Of a DNA stretch of 20,218 bases, positions 1 through 7,078 are shown piece after piece. This stretch comes from an uncultured Actinomycetes bacterium (GTDB lineage: Bacteria; Actinomycetota; Thermoleophilia; Solirubrobacterales; Thermoleophilaceae). Within the stretch, counting starts at the first letter, position 1; each line of letters opens with the position of its first letter. The position numbers and the translations under genes were made by a program. Location of the stretch: positions 1 to 20,218 of the forward strand of contig CAMLNW010000013.1 in assembly GCA_946481495.1 (NCBI GenBank). The letters are read 5' to 3'. The notes under the pieces are model-generated. The model was not told where the DNA came from, did no database searches, and saw nothing but the letters and a program-made list of their open reading frames with translations.

Positions 1-824
1 TTGAGGCCGGCGGGCGTCTCATGCCACCCATCCTCGGCGATCTCGACCATCGTGGTGTCTGCATACCCGCGCTCGGCGATCGTCGCGGTGATCGCTGTGA
101 CGAGCCGCTCATAGGGGGCGGATGCGTCTGGCGTCGGCGCCGCGCCGCGGTCCGGCTGGCGTCGAGGGCGGCGCAACGTCTCCGGTGGAGTGCGGTAGCT
201 CAGCGCCCAGTCGATCAGCTGCGGCAGCTCGTGGATCAACTCGGCCTCTTGGCCACGCCGCAGGCGCGTGTGGACGGTCTTGAGGATTCCGCCGACGATC
301 GCGCGAACCACGTCGCGTGGCATTCCCCCGCGCTCGGGGGACTCCTCGAACGCATCGGCGGCCGCGCCTTCGGCGGCGAAGATCGCGCTGTCGAGCCGCT
401 GCACGGCCTCGGGGCCCGCGGCATAGACTTCGACCAGGCAGAAGCGGGCCGCCGCCGCTTGCTCGAGCAGTAGATCGAGCAACGCATCCGCGACGTTGCG
501 CAGGCGCTCCTCCCAGGGCTGGTCTTCGTCGTATGCGTCCGCCAGCCGCCGATAGGCAAGCACGGCAAGCTCGTCCAGCGTGGCGAGGAAGCAGTCGAGC
601 TTGTCGTCGAAATGCTTGTAGAAGGCGCTGCGTGAGACGCCGGACAGCTTGACGACATCAGCGACGCGCGTCGCCTCGTAGCTGTTCTCGGAAACGGCCG
701 CGACCATCGCCGCGTACATCCGTTCGCGCTGATTGCGCGTCACCGCGACAGGGTCCGCGCCCGGGCCGGGTCGCAAGCGCCGCGCACGCAGTTGGGTCGC
801 ATCGCCCCAGGGCGTGGTGGTCAT
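1..824 (-). CDS. TetR-family transcriptional regulator, possibly tandem TetR (3' end beyond window)
   Basis: DNA-binding repressor-type protein, cytoplasmic. Reading from the ATG at 824, the frame stays open to the left edge (about 274 residues seen, no stop). After a short basic leader, a TetR helix-turn-helix lies at about residues 33-80, with VADVVKLSGVSRSAFYKHFDDK-like sequence (helices 2-3 and the YKHF signature). A helical ligand/dimer domain follows to about residue 190. Beyond a proline/arginine-rich linker (about 205-230) comes a second stretch, YERLVTAITATIAERGY then ADTTMVEIAE, which looks like helices 1-2 of another TetR domain. Two TetR units in one chain are known in actinobacteria, but here the second recognition helix (DGWHETPAG) is not typical. 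A TANNNT element lies 9 nt before the ATG. Target and ligand are unknown. The family call is firm; the tandem call is an inference. Confidence 0.85.
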   Translation of the reverse strand, partial: MTTTPWGDATQLRARRLRPGPGADPVAVTRNQRERMYAAMVAAVSENSYEATRVADVVKLSGVSRSAFYKHFDDKLDCFLATLDELAVLAYRRLADAYDEDQPWEERLRNVADALLDLLLEQAAAARFCLVEVYAAGPEAVQRLDSAIFAAEGAAADAFEESPERGGMPRDVVRAIVGGILKTVHTRLRRGQEAELIHELPQLIDWALSYRTPPETLRRPRRQPDRGAAPTPDASAPYERLVTAITATIAERGYADTTMVEIAEDGWHETPAGL

Positions 825-833
825 AGCGCGAGG

Positions 834-839
834 ACTCTA
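834..839 (-). promoter_or_regulatory. Putative -10 element of the TetR gene
   Basis: TAGAGT on the minus strand, 9 nt before the ATG at 824. It fits the TANNNT -10 consensus and the spacing of a leaderless or near-leaderless transcript. There is no Shine-Dalgarno sequence in between. Confidence 0.45.
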
Positions 840-928
840 TTGGTCTGACCGGTTCGCTTCAGGAGCGGGATCGAGGGTAAGACGGCGTCTCCAAATTCGG
901 CACTTTGGAAGGGGATGCCGAGGCCGTT

Positions 929-2011
929 TCAACCGGTCGCGAGACGGCCTGGATCTACTGGTTGGCGAGCCAGCCAATCGGCTGGATGCTCCAGCTCCGC
1001 GAGTGTCGGCAGAGCCTCGGGTCCAACCCATACTCGGTTCAGTCCATCGATTCCGGCGGTGGCGACCACCGCGTCGCAGAACTCCTTGCCGACCTTGTAC
1101 TGGCGCAGCTTCATCTCCATGCCCAGCAGACGCAGCAGCACTCGCTCTGGCGCCGAGCGACTCTGGCGCCGAGCGTCCATCGCTGCGCGCAAACCCTCGT
1201 GCTGGGGAACCAGCTCCGGAGCGAGCGCGTCCATCACGTGCTCGGCGTGGCCCTCGACGACGGCCATCGCGGCCTGCATCCGCTCCATCACGTCACGCTG
1301 CTCGTCGGTCTGAACGAGTGCGGCGACACCGCCGTCGCGGAAGCGCTCGGCGAGCTCGGAGGGGTCCGGGAGGTCGATGCCGCGCAAGCGGCCAATCAGG
1401 CCACCGTTGGACTTGCTCGGCTCGGGCTTGGCGTCGACGGTCGCGAGGTACTCCTTCAGCAGGCCGCCCATGTAGTCGCGCAGCCACGGCACACCGCCGA
1501 ACTGCATCGCGTGGGTCAGCTCGTGAACGGTCACCCAGCGGACGAACGCATCGCGGTCGACGTTCAGCGTCGCCGCGGCGCCGACCAGGTTCGTTCCCAC
1601 GAACAACAGCCGAGGGTTGGCCGTGCCGGCGATCAGCGACAGCTCGTACTGGCCGAGCACGCGCTGCGACATGTAGCCGACCACCAGCCCGAGCTCGACC
1701 GCCAGCGCCGCGCCGGCGCCCGCGCGGAGCGGTCCGGCGAGCCGGCCCGCCTTCTCGAACCGTTCGTTCATCCGCGCTTCGACCGGCTGCATCAGCTCGG
1801 CCATCGCCTCGAAGTTCGCGTCCGACCAGCCGTGGCGGCTGACCAGCTCGGGAGTTGGGATCGGGCTGACGGGGACGAGGCGGGTGTAGTCGCTGACCCG
1901 CGACTCGAACTCGGTGCCGAGCGCGACCAGGTCGAGCCCCGGGTCGACCACGCGGTCCTCCGCCCGCGCGACCAGGCCCGCCACCCTCCTAGCAATCGAC
2001 CAGTCGACCAT
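929..2011 (-). CDS. Zinc-dependent metalloprotease of the DUF2342 / Zincin_2 family
   Basis: Predicted zincin of 360 residues, a usual length for the family, which databases often label 'coenzyme F420 biosynthesis-associated'. The substrate is not established. The zinc motif HELTH is at residues 163-167 (TVHELTHAMQFGG), giving two histidine ligands and the catalytic Glu164. A later VEGHAEHVMD segment (about 240-250) is a candidate for the third ligand. There is no signal peptide, so it is probably cytoplasmic. The start MVDWSIARRVAGLVA is typical of the family. The ATG lies 10 nt downstream of the LigD-polymerase stop, so read-through from the repair operon is possible. However, a TAAGGT element 7 nt before the ATG suggests its own promoter. 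Family assignment is strong; biological role is unknown. Confidence 0.9.
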   Translation of the reverse strand: MVDWSIARRVAGLVARAEDRVVDPGLDLVALGTEFESRVSDYTRLVPVSPIPTPELVSRHGWSDANFEAMAELMQPVEARMNERFEKAGRLAGPLRAGAGAALAVELGLVVGYMSQRVLGQYELSLIAGTANPRLLFVGTNLVGAAATLNVDRDAFVRWVTVHELTHAMQFGGVPWLRDYMGGLLKEYLATVDAKPEPSKSNGGLIGRLRGIDLPDPSELAERFRDGGVAALVQTDEQRDVMERMQAAMAVVEGHAEHVMDALAPELVPQHEGLRAAMDARRQSRSAPERVLLRLLGMEMKLRQYKVGKEFCDAVVATAGIDGLNRVWVGPEALPTLAELEHPADWLARQPVDPGRLATG

Positions 2012-2018
2012 TCAGTTG

Positions 2019-2024
2019 ACCTTA
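2019..2024 (-). promoter_or_regulatory. Putative -10 element of the metalloprotease gene, overlapping the upstream stop codon
   Basis: TAAGGT on the minus strand, 7 nt before the ATG at 2011. Its first three bases are the TAA stop of the LigD-polymerase gene. No Shine-Dalgarno sequence is present between it and the ATG. Confidence 0.45.
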
Positions 2025-2903
2025 GCTAGACGGCAGCTCCTGCTCCAGGTCGATCGCCGGCGCGAAGAGGTCGCCGTGCTCGTCGACGCGCTCGAGCAAG
2101 GCGTCGGTCTCGAAGACCAGCTCCTGGCTGTCGTCTGCGATCTCGTCCCAGGTGACCGGGGTGGAGACGGTTGGTTGCGCGCGAGCGCGCAACGAGTAGA
2201 CCGCGACCGTCGTCTTGTGGCGCGAGTTCTGGCTCCAGTCGATGAAGACCTTGCCGGGGCGCAGGCTCTTCTTCATCGACGACGTGACGAGCTTCGGGTG
2301 CTGCTTCTCGAGCAGTTGGGCGATTGCCTGGGCGAAGGGCTTGGTGTCGTCGTAGGTGATGGGCGTGTTGAGCGGGACGTAGACCTGCATGCCCTTCGAG
2401 CCGGAGGTCTTCGCGAGGCATTCGAGGCCGAGGTCGGCGAGCAGGTCGCGCAGCAGTAGCGCGACCTCGCGGCACTCTGGGAGGGCGGCCGGCTCGCCGG
2501 GGTCGAGGTCGAAGGCGAGCACCGTCGGGCGGTCCGGGTTCTCCGCCAGCGCAAGCGACGGATGCAGCTCCAAGTCCGCGAGGTTGGCGAGCCAGACGAG
2601 CGTAGGGAGGTCGTCGCAGAGGACGAAGTCGATGTCGCGGTCGCCGGTCTCGATCGTCGCCGAGCGGACCCACTCGGGCGCGTGCGACGGTTTCTGCTTC
2701 TCGTAGAAGTACTTGCCGTCGACGCCGTTGGGGTAGCGCTTCAGCGTCAGCGCCCGGCCCTGGAGATGCGGCAGCACTGCGGGGGCGATGCGCGTGTAGT
2801 AGTCGATCACCTGGCCCTTGGCGAAGCCGGGCTCGGGATAGAGGACCTTGTCGAGGTTCGACAGCTTCAGCCGCCGGCCGTCGACGTCGACCTCGGGCGC
2901 CAC
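2022..2903 (-). CDS. ligD: LigD-type polymerase (PrimPol) of non-homologous end joining, stand-alone
   Basis: Template-dependent fill-in polymerase for double-strand break repair, able to add ribo- and deoxynucleotides in characterised relatives. The 293 residues cover only the polymerase domain. Metal-binding residues are Asp132 and Asp134 (FDLDPG) and Asp222 (FIDWSQN). Other conserved parts are LELHPSL (His114), TSGSKG (166-171) and KRYPNGVDGKYFYEK near 55-69. The start is a GTG at 2903, directly abutting the TAG stop of ku (2904-2906), so translation is probably coupled. In Mycobacterium and Pseudomonas this domain is fused to PE and ligase domains as one LigD. Here it is a separate gene in the same operon as the PE-ligase. 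Confidence 0.95.
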   Translation of the reverse strand: MAPEVDVDGRRLKLSNLDKVLYPEPGFAKGQVIDYYTRIAPAVLPHLQGRALTLKRYPNGVDGKYFYEKQKPSHAPEWVRSATIETGDRDIDFVLCDDLPTLVWLANLADLELHPSLALAENPDRPTVLAFDLDPGEPAALPECREVALLLRDLLADLGLECLAKTSGSKGMQVYVPLNTPITYDDTKPFAQAIAQLLEKQHPKLVTSSMKKSLRPGKVFIDWSQNSRHKTTVAVYSLRARAQPTVSTPVTWDEIADDSQELVFETDALLERVDEHGDLFAPAIDLEQELPSS

Positions 2904-3794
2904 CTACTTCTTGGCCGCGGGCTTCTTCTTGGCTGGCGCGCGCTTCTTGGCGGCAGCCTTGGCCGCTGGCTTCCTGCGCGCCGCCGGCTTCTTCTTCGCG
3001 GCGGTCCCGCCCTGGCGCTTTGCACCGGCGATGCTCGCCTCGAGCGCGGCCATCAGGTCGGGGACCTCGGGCCGCTCCTCCTCGTCGGGCTGGATGGCGA
3101 TCTCCTCGCCCTCCGCCTTGCGCTCGATCAGGTCGAGCACCTGCTCGCGGTAGGAGTCGCGGTACTTCGACGGGTCGAACTCGGCCGACAGCGATTCGAT
3201 CAGCTCGCCGGCCATCTTGACCTCGCGCGCGCTCGCCTCGAGCTCCGAGGCGTCGGGGATCTCCTCGAGCGAGCTGGGCGGCACGACCTCGTCGCCGAAC
3301 AGCATCGTCTCCATGTGCAGCACGCCGTCCTGGGCGCGCAGCGCAACCAGCTGCTCCTTCGAGCGGATGACCACCCGCGCGATGCCGACCTTGCCCGACT
3401 CCTCCATCGCCTTGAGCAGCAGCGCGTAGGCCTTCGTCGCGCCCTTGCCCGGCGCGAGGTAGTAGGGGTGGTCGTAGAAGATCGGGTCGATCTGGTCGAT
3501 CTCGACGAAGTCCTCGATCTCGATCATGTGCGTCTTGCGCGGCTCGACCGACTCGAGCTCCTCGGGCTTGATCACCACGTAGCGGTCGGGCGAGATCTCA
3601 TAGCCCTTGACGATCCGCTCGTAGGGAACCTCGTCACCGGTCTTCGGGTTGACCCGCTTCTGCTGGATCCGCGTGTTGTCCTTGCCGTCGAGCTGGTTGA
3701 AGCGGACGGTCTTCTTCGAGACCGCCGAGTACAGCTTCACCGGGATGTTCACGAGGCCGAAGCTGATCGCCCCGCTCCAGATAGCTCTGGGCAT
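2904..3794 (-). CDS. ku: Ku DNA end-binding protein
   Basis: Homodimeric bacterial Ku that rings double-strand DNA ends and recruits LigD. The protein is 296 residues from the ATG at 3794, beginning MPRAIWSGAISFGLVNIPVKLY, the canonical Ku start. The core is followed by a lysine/alanine-rich tail over about the last 45 residues (repeats of KKKPAA and AAKKRAPAKK). Similar tails in actinobacterial Ku bind DNA and help threading or ligation. The frame is open further upstream, but homology begins at this Met and a TACGGT element sits 7 nt before it. The gene lies between PE-ligase (71 nt upstream) and polymerase (zero spacing downstream). Confidence 0.97.
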   Translation of the reverse strand: MPRAIWSGAISFGLVNIPVKLYSAVSKKTVRFNQLDGKDNTRIQQKRVNPKTGDEVPYERIVKGYEISPDRYVVIKPEELESVEPRKTHMIEIEDFVEIDQIDPIFYDHPYYLAPGKGATKAYALLLKAMEESGKVGIARVVIRSKEQLVALRAQDGVLHMETMLFGDEVVPPSSLEEIPDASELEASAREVKMAGELIESLSAEFDPSKYRDSYREQVLDLIERKAEGEEIAIQPDEEERPEVPDLMAALEASIAGAKRQGGTAAKKKPAARRKPAAKAAAKKRAPAKKKPAAKK

Positions 3795-3801
3795 GCCTCG
3801 A

Positions 3802-3807
3802 ACCGTA
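3802..3807 (-). promoter_or_regulatory. Putative -10 element of ku
   Basis: TACGGT on the minus strand, 7 nt before the ku ATG, in the 71-nt gap after ligD. It suggests ku and the polymerase gene can be transcribed separately from ligD. No Shine-Dalgarno sequence is visible. Confidence 0.4.
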
Positions 3808-3865
3808 CCCCCATCGGCAAGGGTGAATCCATGCGTGGCAGGGAAATTGCGTTCTGTCCGCGGGC

Positions 3866-5287
3866 TCAGCTCTCGCGGATGACGGCCGCTGCGTCGACGT
3901 CGTCGCGCAGTCCGAGGAAGACGCCGGCGCGCAGGGTGCCGGTGCGGGTCCACTCGCGGAACTCGACCTCCGCGACGAGCTCGGGTTCGACGAAGTTCGT
4001 GTTGCGCGGCGGCTGGCGGCCGGTGAAAGGACTGCTGTCGCAGCGGAGTGGCTCGAGCTTGCTGGTGAGCAGGTCGAGCATCGCCTCATCGAATCCGGTC
4101 CCGACCTTGCCGGCGTAGCGCAGCTGGCCGTCCTCGTCGTGGACGCCGGCGCAGATTGCACCGAGGCTGCCCGACCGCTTGCCCTCGCCCGGCGACCAGC
4201 CGCCGATCACGACCTCCTGACGCAATACGTTCTTGACCTTGATCCACGCGCCGGAGCGGCGACCGGGCTCGTAGGGCGACTCGAGCCGCTTGGCGACGAT
4301 GCCCTCGAGTCCCTGCTCGCGGGTCGCCTCCAACAGCGCCGCGCCGTCTCCCTCGTGGTGGGCGGGGGCGCGCCAGCACGGCCCCTCTAGCTCGAGGTCA
4401 GCGAGCAGCCGGCGGCGGTCGCGGTAGGGGAGGCCGGTCGTGAGGTGGCCGTCGAGCCAGAGCAGGTCGAAGGCGACGTAGGTGACGGGCAGCTCCTTGG
4501 CGCGCCGCTTGATCGCTGTCTCACCGGTCAGGTGCATTCGCGACTGGAGCCGCTCGAAGCTCGGCTTGCCCTGGTCGTCGAAGGCGACGATCTCACCGTC
4601 GAGGATCGCTCGCGTCGAGCCGAGCGCGGCGCCGAGCGGGCGCAGCTCCGGGTAGCGCGGCTTGTAGTCGGTGCCGTTGCGGCCGGTCAGGTCGAGATGG
4701 CCGCGGTCGACTCGCGCAACGGCGCGGATGCCGTCCCATTTGACCTCGTAGGCGAAGGCGGAGTCGTCGGCCGGCAGCGGGCCGAGCTTCGCCGTCATCG
4801 GCTCGATCCGCTCCGGCATCGGCTCGACGCCGGGCGCTGGCGGATCCATCCGGTGGATCATCCAGTTCTTGCCCTTGGTCTGGAAGAGGACGTAGCGGCC
4901 GTCGACTCGCTCGCCGTGGAAGACGACGATCACCTCGTCGTCGCGCCACTTCTCGAGCTCGTAGGTCCCGCTGTCCCAGACGGTCATCGTGCCGGCGCCG
5001 TAGTTGCCGACCGGGATCTCGCCCTCGAACTCGAGGTACTTCAGCGGATGGTCCTCGGTCCGCACCGCGAGCCGGTCCTCCTTCGGATGAAAGGGAATGC
5101 CGCGCGGTACCGCCCACGACGCCAGCGTGCCCGCGTGCTCGAGCCGCAGGTCCCAGTGCAGGTTGGTGGCGTGGTGCTGCTGAACGACGAAGCGCGGCAG
5201 CTCGGCTGGCGCGCTGTCACTTCCCGCGGGCTCGGGCGTTGCGGCGAAGTCACGTTTGTCGCGGTAATCGCGCAGACGATCGGTCAC
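3866..5287 (-). CDS. ligD: ATP-dependent DNA ligase with N-terminal 3'-phosphoesterase domain (LigD PE-Lig)
   Basis: Trims 3' ends and seals nicks in non-homologous end joining with Ku. The protein has 473 residues. The phosphoesterase domain spans about 28-150 with the signature QHHATNLHWDLRLEH; by comparison with Pseudomonas LigD, His38, His44, Asp46, Arg48 and His80 are the metal/catalytic set. The ligase nucleotidyltransferase domain spans about 160-355, with catalytic Lys183 in motif I (EVKWDGIR), motif IV EGIVAK (328-333) and motif V WIKVK (348-352). An OB-fold follows, ending FREWTRTGTLRAGVF. The polymerase domain is absent and encoded separately at 2022-2903. The start is GTG at 5287, directly against a palindrome that could be its operator. 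Confidence 0.96.
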   Translation of the reverse strand: MTDRLRDYRDKRDFAATPEPAGSDSAPAELPRFVVQQHHATNLHWDLRLEHAGTLASWAVPRGIPFHPKEDRLAVRTEDHPLKYLEFEGEIPVGNYGAGTMTVWDSGTYELEKWRDDEVIVVFHGERVDGRYVLFQTKGKNWMIHRMDPPAPGVEPMPERIEPMTAKLGPLPADDSAFAYEVKWDGIRAVARVDRGHLDLTGRNGTDYKPRYPELRPLGAALGSTRAILDGEIVAFDDQGKPSFERLQSRMHLTGETAIKRRAKELPVTYVAFDLLWLDGHLTTGLPYRDRRRLLADLELEGPCWRAPAHHEGDGAALLEATREQGLEGIVAKRLESPYEPGRRSGAWIKVKNVLRQEVVIGGWSPGEGKRSGSLGAICAGVHDEDGQLRYAGKVGTGFDEAMLDLLTSKLEPLRCDSSPFTGRQPPRNTNFVEPELVAEVEFREWTRTGTLRAGVFLGLRDDVDAAAVIRES

Positions 5288-5304
5288 CCGTCCATTGTGG
5301 ACGG
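5288..5304. promoter_or_regulatory. Palindrome abutting the ligD start codon (candidate operator over the -10)
   Basis: CCGTCCA (5288-5294), TTG, TGGACGG (5298-5304) form a perfect 7-bp inverted repeat with a 3-nt centre. On the minus strand it contains CACAAT, a -10-like hexamer 6 nt before the GTG. A protein bound here would cover the -10 region and start of the end-joining operon. Regulation is inferred only from position and symmetry. Confidence 0.5.
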
Positions 5305-5357
5305 TCGCTTGCGCCCGGGGCTAAAGGAATCGTGGCCAGCGGGCGAGTGGACTGGGG

Positions 5358-5966
5358 ATGGCCCCCGCCAATCGCCTGCTCCCGCTGCTGCGCCCGGTGC
5401 TCGTGGCGATCATGCTCTGCGCGCTGCTGCTGGCGCTCGCCCCGCCCGGCGCCGACGCCGCGCGGGCCAAGATCAGCGGCCATCTCCCCAACTGCCACGT
5501 CGCCGTCGCCGCGGCCTCCTCGGCTCCGCGCACCACTCCGACGATCCGTCTCGCCCGCGCCGCCGTCTGCCTGATCAACAACCGCCGCACCGTCCGAGGC
5601 CTGCGCCGGCTACGCATCAACAACCGTCTCAGCAAGGCAGCGAAGTGGCACACCCACGACATGGTCCGGCGCAGCTACTTCGGGCACGTGTCGCAGCGCG
5701 GCCGCGACGTCGTCGACCGCCTCTACGGCGCGCACTACCTCAGCGGCCGCATCAGCTGGGCCGTCGGCGAGAACCTCGCGTGGGGCTCCGGCAACCTCGG
5801 CACCCCACGCCAGATCGTCAAGGCCTGGATGAACAGCCCGGGCCACCGTCGCAACATGCTCGACTCGCGCTTCCGCGAGATCGGCATTGGCGTGATCGCG
5901 AGCGGCCCGCAGCGGACCGAGCTCCCCGCGGCCACATACACGACCACCTTCGGCGTCCGACGCTAG
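5358..5966 (+). CDS. Secreted CAP-domain (SCP/PR-1-like) protein
   Basis: Extracellular or cell-surface protein of 202 residues; the function of bacterial CAP domains is mostly unresolved. An N-terminal signal peptide has hydrophobic residues 12-30 (LRPVLVAIMLCALLLALAPP) and an ADA-A cleavage site near 35. The CAP domain covers about 65-200. It shows AAVCLINNRR, HTHDMVRRSYFGH (His98, His100 and His110 region), the family signatures GENLAWG (137-143) and AWMNSPGHRRNML (156-168), then TYTTTFG at the end. It reads divergently from ligD (70 bp between starts). Its TAG stop is shared with the convergent fic gene in a CTAG. Confidence 0.92.
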   Translation: MAPANRLLPLLRPVLVAIMLCALLLALAPPGADAARAKISGHLPNCHVAVAAASSAPRTTPTIRLARAAVCLINNRRTVRGLRRLRINNRLSKAAKWHTHDMVRRSYFGHVSQRGRDVVDRLYGAHYLSGRISWAVGENLAWGSGNLGTPRQIVKAWMNSPGHRRNMLDSRFREIGIGVIASGPQRTELPAATYTTTFGVRR

Positions 5967-7006
5967 GCGCGTCGCCAGATGGCTCCCGCGCCGGATCCTT
6001 CCGCTTCGATCAGTCCTTCGGCACGCATCTGGGCGAGGACCAGCCTGATCGTGGCGGTGCTTATGCCTGGAAGGGCGCGTTCGAGCTCGCGGCGGCGAAA
6101 GGAGTCGGGACCTCGGCTCAGGACGAACTCACGCACCCGCTCCTGCTTGCTTCCGCGCGGAGCGTCGACGGAAGCAATCTGACGCTCGAAGTCGTCATAC
6201 GCGTCGCCGACGACGCGGACTAGGTAGCCGATCCACGGCCAGATGTCATGACGGCTCTCGTGCCAGCCTCGCTGGGACTCGTACAGCGAGGAGTAGTAGG
6301 TGTTCTTGGACTCGTAGATGCGTTGCTCGATGCTCACGTAACGAGCCACGCCGTAACCACAGGAGAGCATCTCGTGGGTCGTCGTCAGCCGAGCCAGGCG
6401 TCCGCTGCCGTCGGCTACCGGATGGATCGCCAGCAGGTCCAGGATCAGTGCTCCGATGAGCACCAGCGGATGGGTCTCGCCCGCGCCCTTGGCGCGATTG
6501 TAGCGATCGATCAGCTCGGTCAACAGGAACTCCGTCTCCTCTGGTGACGCGGGCTCGAAGACGATTTCCCGCTGGCCGCTCTCGTAGGAGAGGATCAGGT
6601 TGGGGTCGGTCTTCAGGTAGCCGCCCCGACCGTTCGAATAGCGAAAGAGCATGCGGTGCAGGTGCAAGATGAGGGGAACGGAAAGCGTCTCCCCGATCGC
6701 CTCCGCCATCATCATGTCGACGGCGTCCCGATAGCCGGCGAATTCCTTCTCGTTGCGGTTGCGAAAGCGCGGGGCCGCGTCAGCGATACGCTCGGCTCTA
6801 TCGCGGTCTACCACCACGCCCTCGATCGCGTTCGAGGCGGTGATCGAAGCGATTCGCGCATCGTGGGACAGATGCTTCAGCAGCTCCGGTTGCTGATCTA
6901 GGAAGAGTCTTTCTCGCCCCCGTCCAGTGTCTATCCGCGCGAGCAGTGCACCCAGCTCGCGGGGCTGGCCCGCGAAGGTCGTATCGAGATCGACGAAGCT
7001 CCTCAT
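5963..7006 (-). CDS. Fic-domain protein (class II arrangement) with C-terminal winged helix
   Basis: Probable adenylyltransferase (AMP transfer from ATP to protein hydroxyls), 347 residues, cytoplasmic. An inhibitory-helix motif of the (S/T)xxxE(G/N) type is SNAIEG at 58-63, placed N-terminal to the Fic core as in class II Fic proteins. The active loop is HPVADGSGRLAR at 195-206. It departs from the usual HPFx(D/E)GNGRxxR at two sites, with Val for Phe and Ser for Asn; His195 and both Arg are kept. Residues about 286-347 form a winged helix-turn-helix, so the protein may bind its own control region. Codon use differs from neighbours (AGA, AGG, ATA, CTA, GTA appear), hinting at transfer. The ATG at 7006 overlaps a repeat array. 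The TAG stop shares CTAG with the CAP gene. Confidence 0.92.
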   Translation of the reverse strand: MRSFVDLDTTFAGQPRELGALLARIDTGRGRERLFLDQQPELLKHLSHDARIASITASNAIEGVVVDRDRAERIADAAPRFRNRNEKEFAGYRDAVDMMMAEAIGETLSVPLILHLHRMLFRYSNGRGGYLKTDPNLILSYESGQREIVFEPASPEETEFLLTELIDRYNRAKGAGETHPLVLIGALILDLLAIHPVADGSGRLARLTTTHEMLSCGYGVARYVSIEQRIYESKNTYYSSLYESQRGWHESRHDIWPWIGYLVRVVGDAYDDFERQIASVDAPRGSKQERVREFVLSRGPDSFRRRELERALPGISTATIRLVLAQMRAEGLIEAEGSGAGAIWRRA

Positions 7007-7055
7007 GGAGCTAATGATCGCATAATGGAGCTAATTATGACCGCGTTTAGCTCCA
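7005..7055. promoter_or_regulatory. GGAGCTAA repeat array over the fic start (candidate operator)
   Basis: ATGGAGCTAAT occurs twice in direct orientation (7005-7015 and 7025-7035), exactly 20 bp apart. A third copy is inverted, TTTAGCTCCA (7046-7055). Copies 2 and 3 make an inverted repeat, TGGAGCTAA (7026-7034) and TTAGCTCCA (7047-7055). Spacing of 20-21 bp puts all three on one face of the helix. Copy 1 includes two bases of the fic start codon. Two -10-like hexamers (CATAAT at 7039-7034 and CATTAT at 7027-7022, minus strand) lie inside the array. This looks like an autoregulatory operator for the fic winged helix. Confidence 0.6.
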
Positions 7056-7078
7056 CTGCCCGCCTTTTGGCTTGATTC

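Noticed and set aside
880..909. Short inverted repeats (AGACG-G-CGTCT; TCCAAA-N8-TTTGGA) between the TetR and metalloprotease genes as a terminator
   Set aside because: Arms of 5-6 bp without a T-tract are too weak to call. Nothing else is seen in this 104-bp gap.
733..2029. Long open frames on the plus strand opposite the metalloprotease gene
   Set aside because: They are Arg/Ala/Pro-rich or compositionally odd antisense products with no recognisable motif. The minus strand holds a full HExxH protein with a proper start.
2904..3060. Lys/Ala codon repeats in the ku 3' end as a DNA repeat element
   Set aside because: They encode the known type of basic Ku tail; irregular codon-level repeats, not an independent element.
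3795..3953. 53-residue N-terminal extension of Ku
   Set aside because: Arg-rich, overlaps the end of ligD, and Ku homology starts at MPRAIWSG.
2562..6223. 518- and 592-codon open frames on the plus strand across the ku and ligD region
   Set aside because: They are antisense to ku and ligD; their leucine/valine/arginine-rich products are mirror images of high-GC codons. The second also runs through the CAP gene out of frame.
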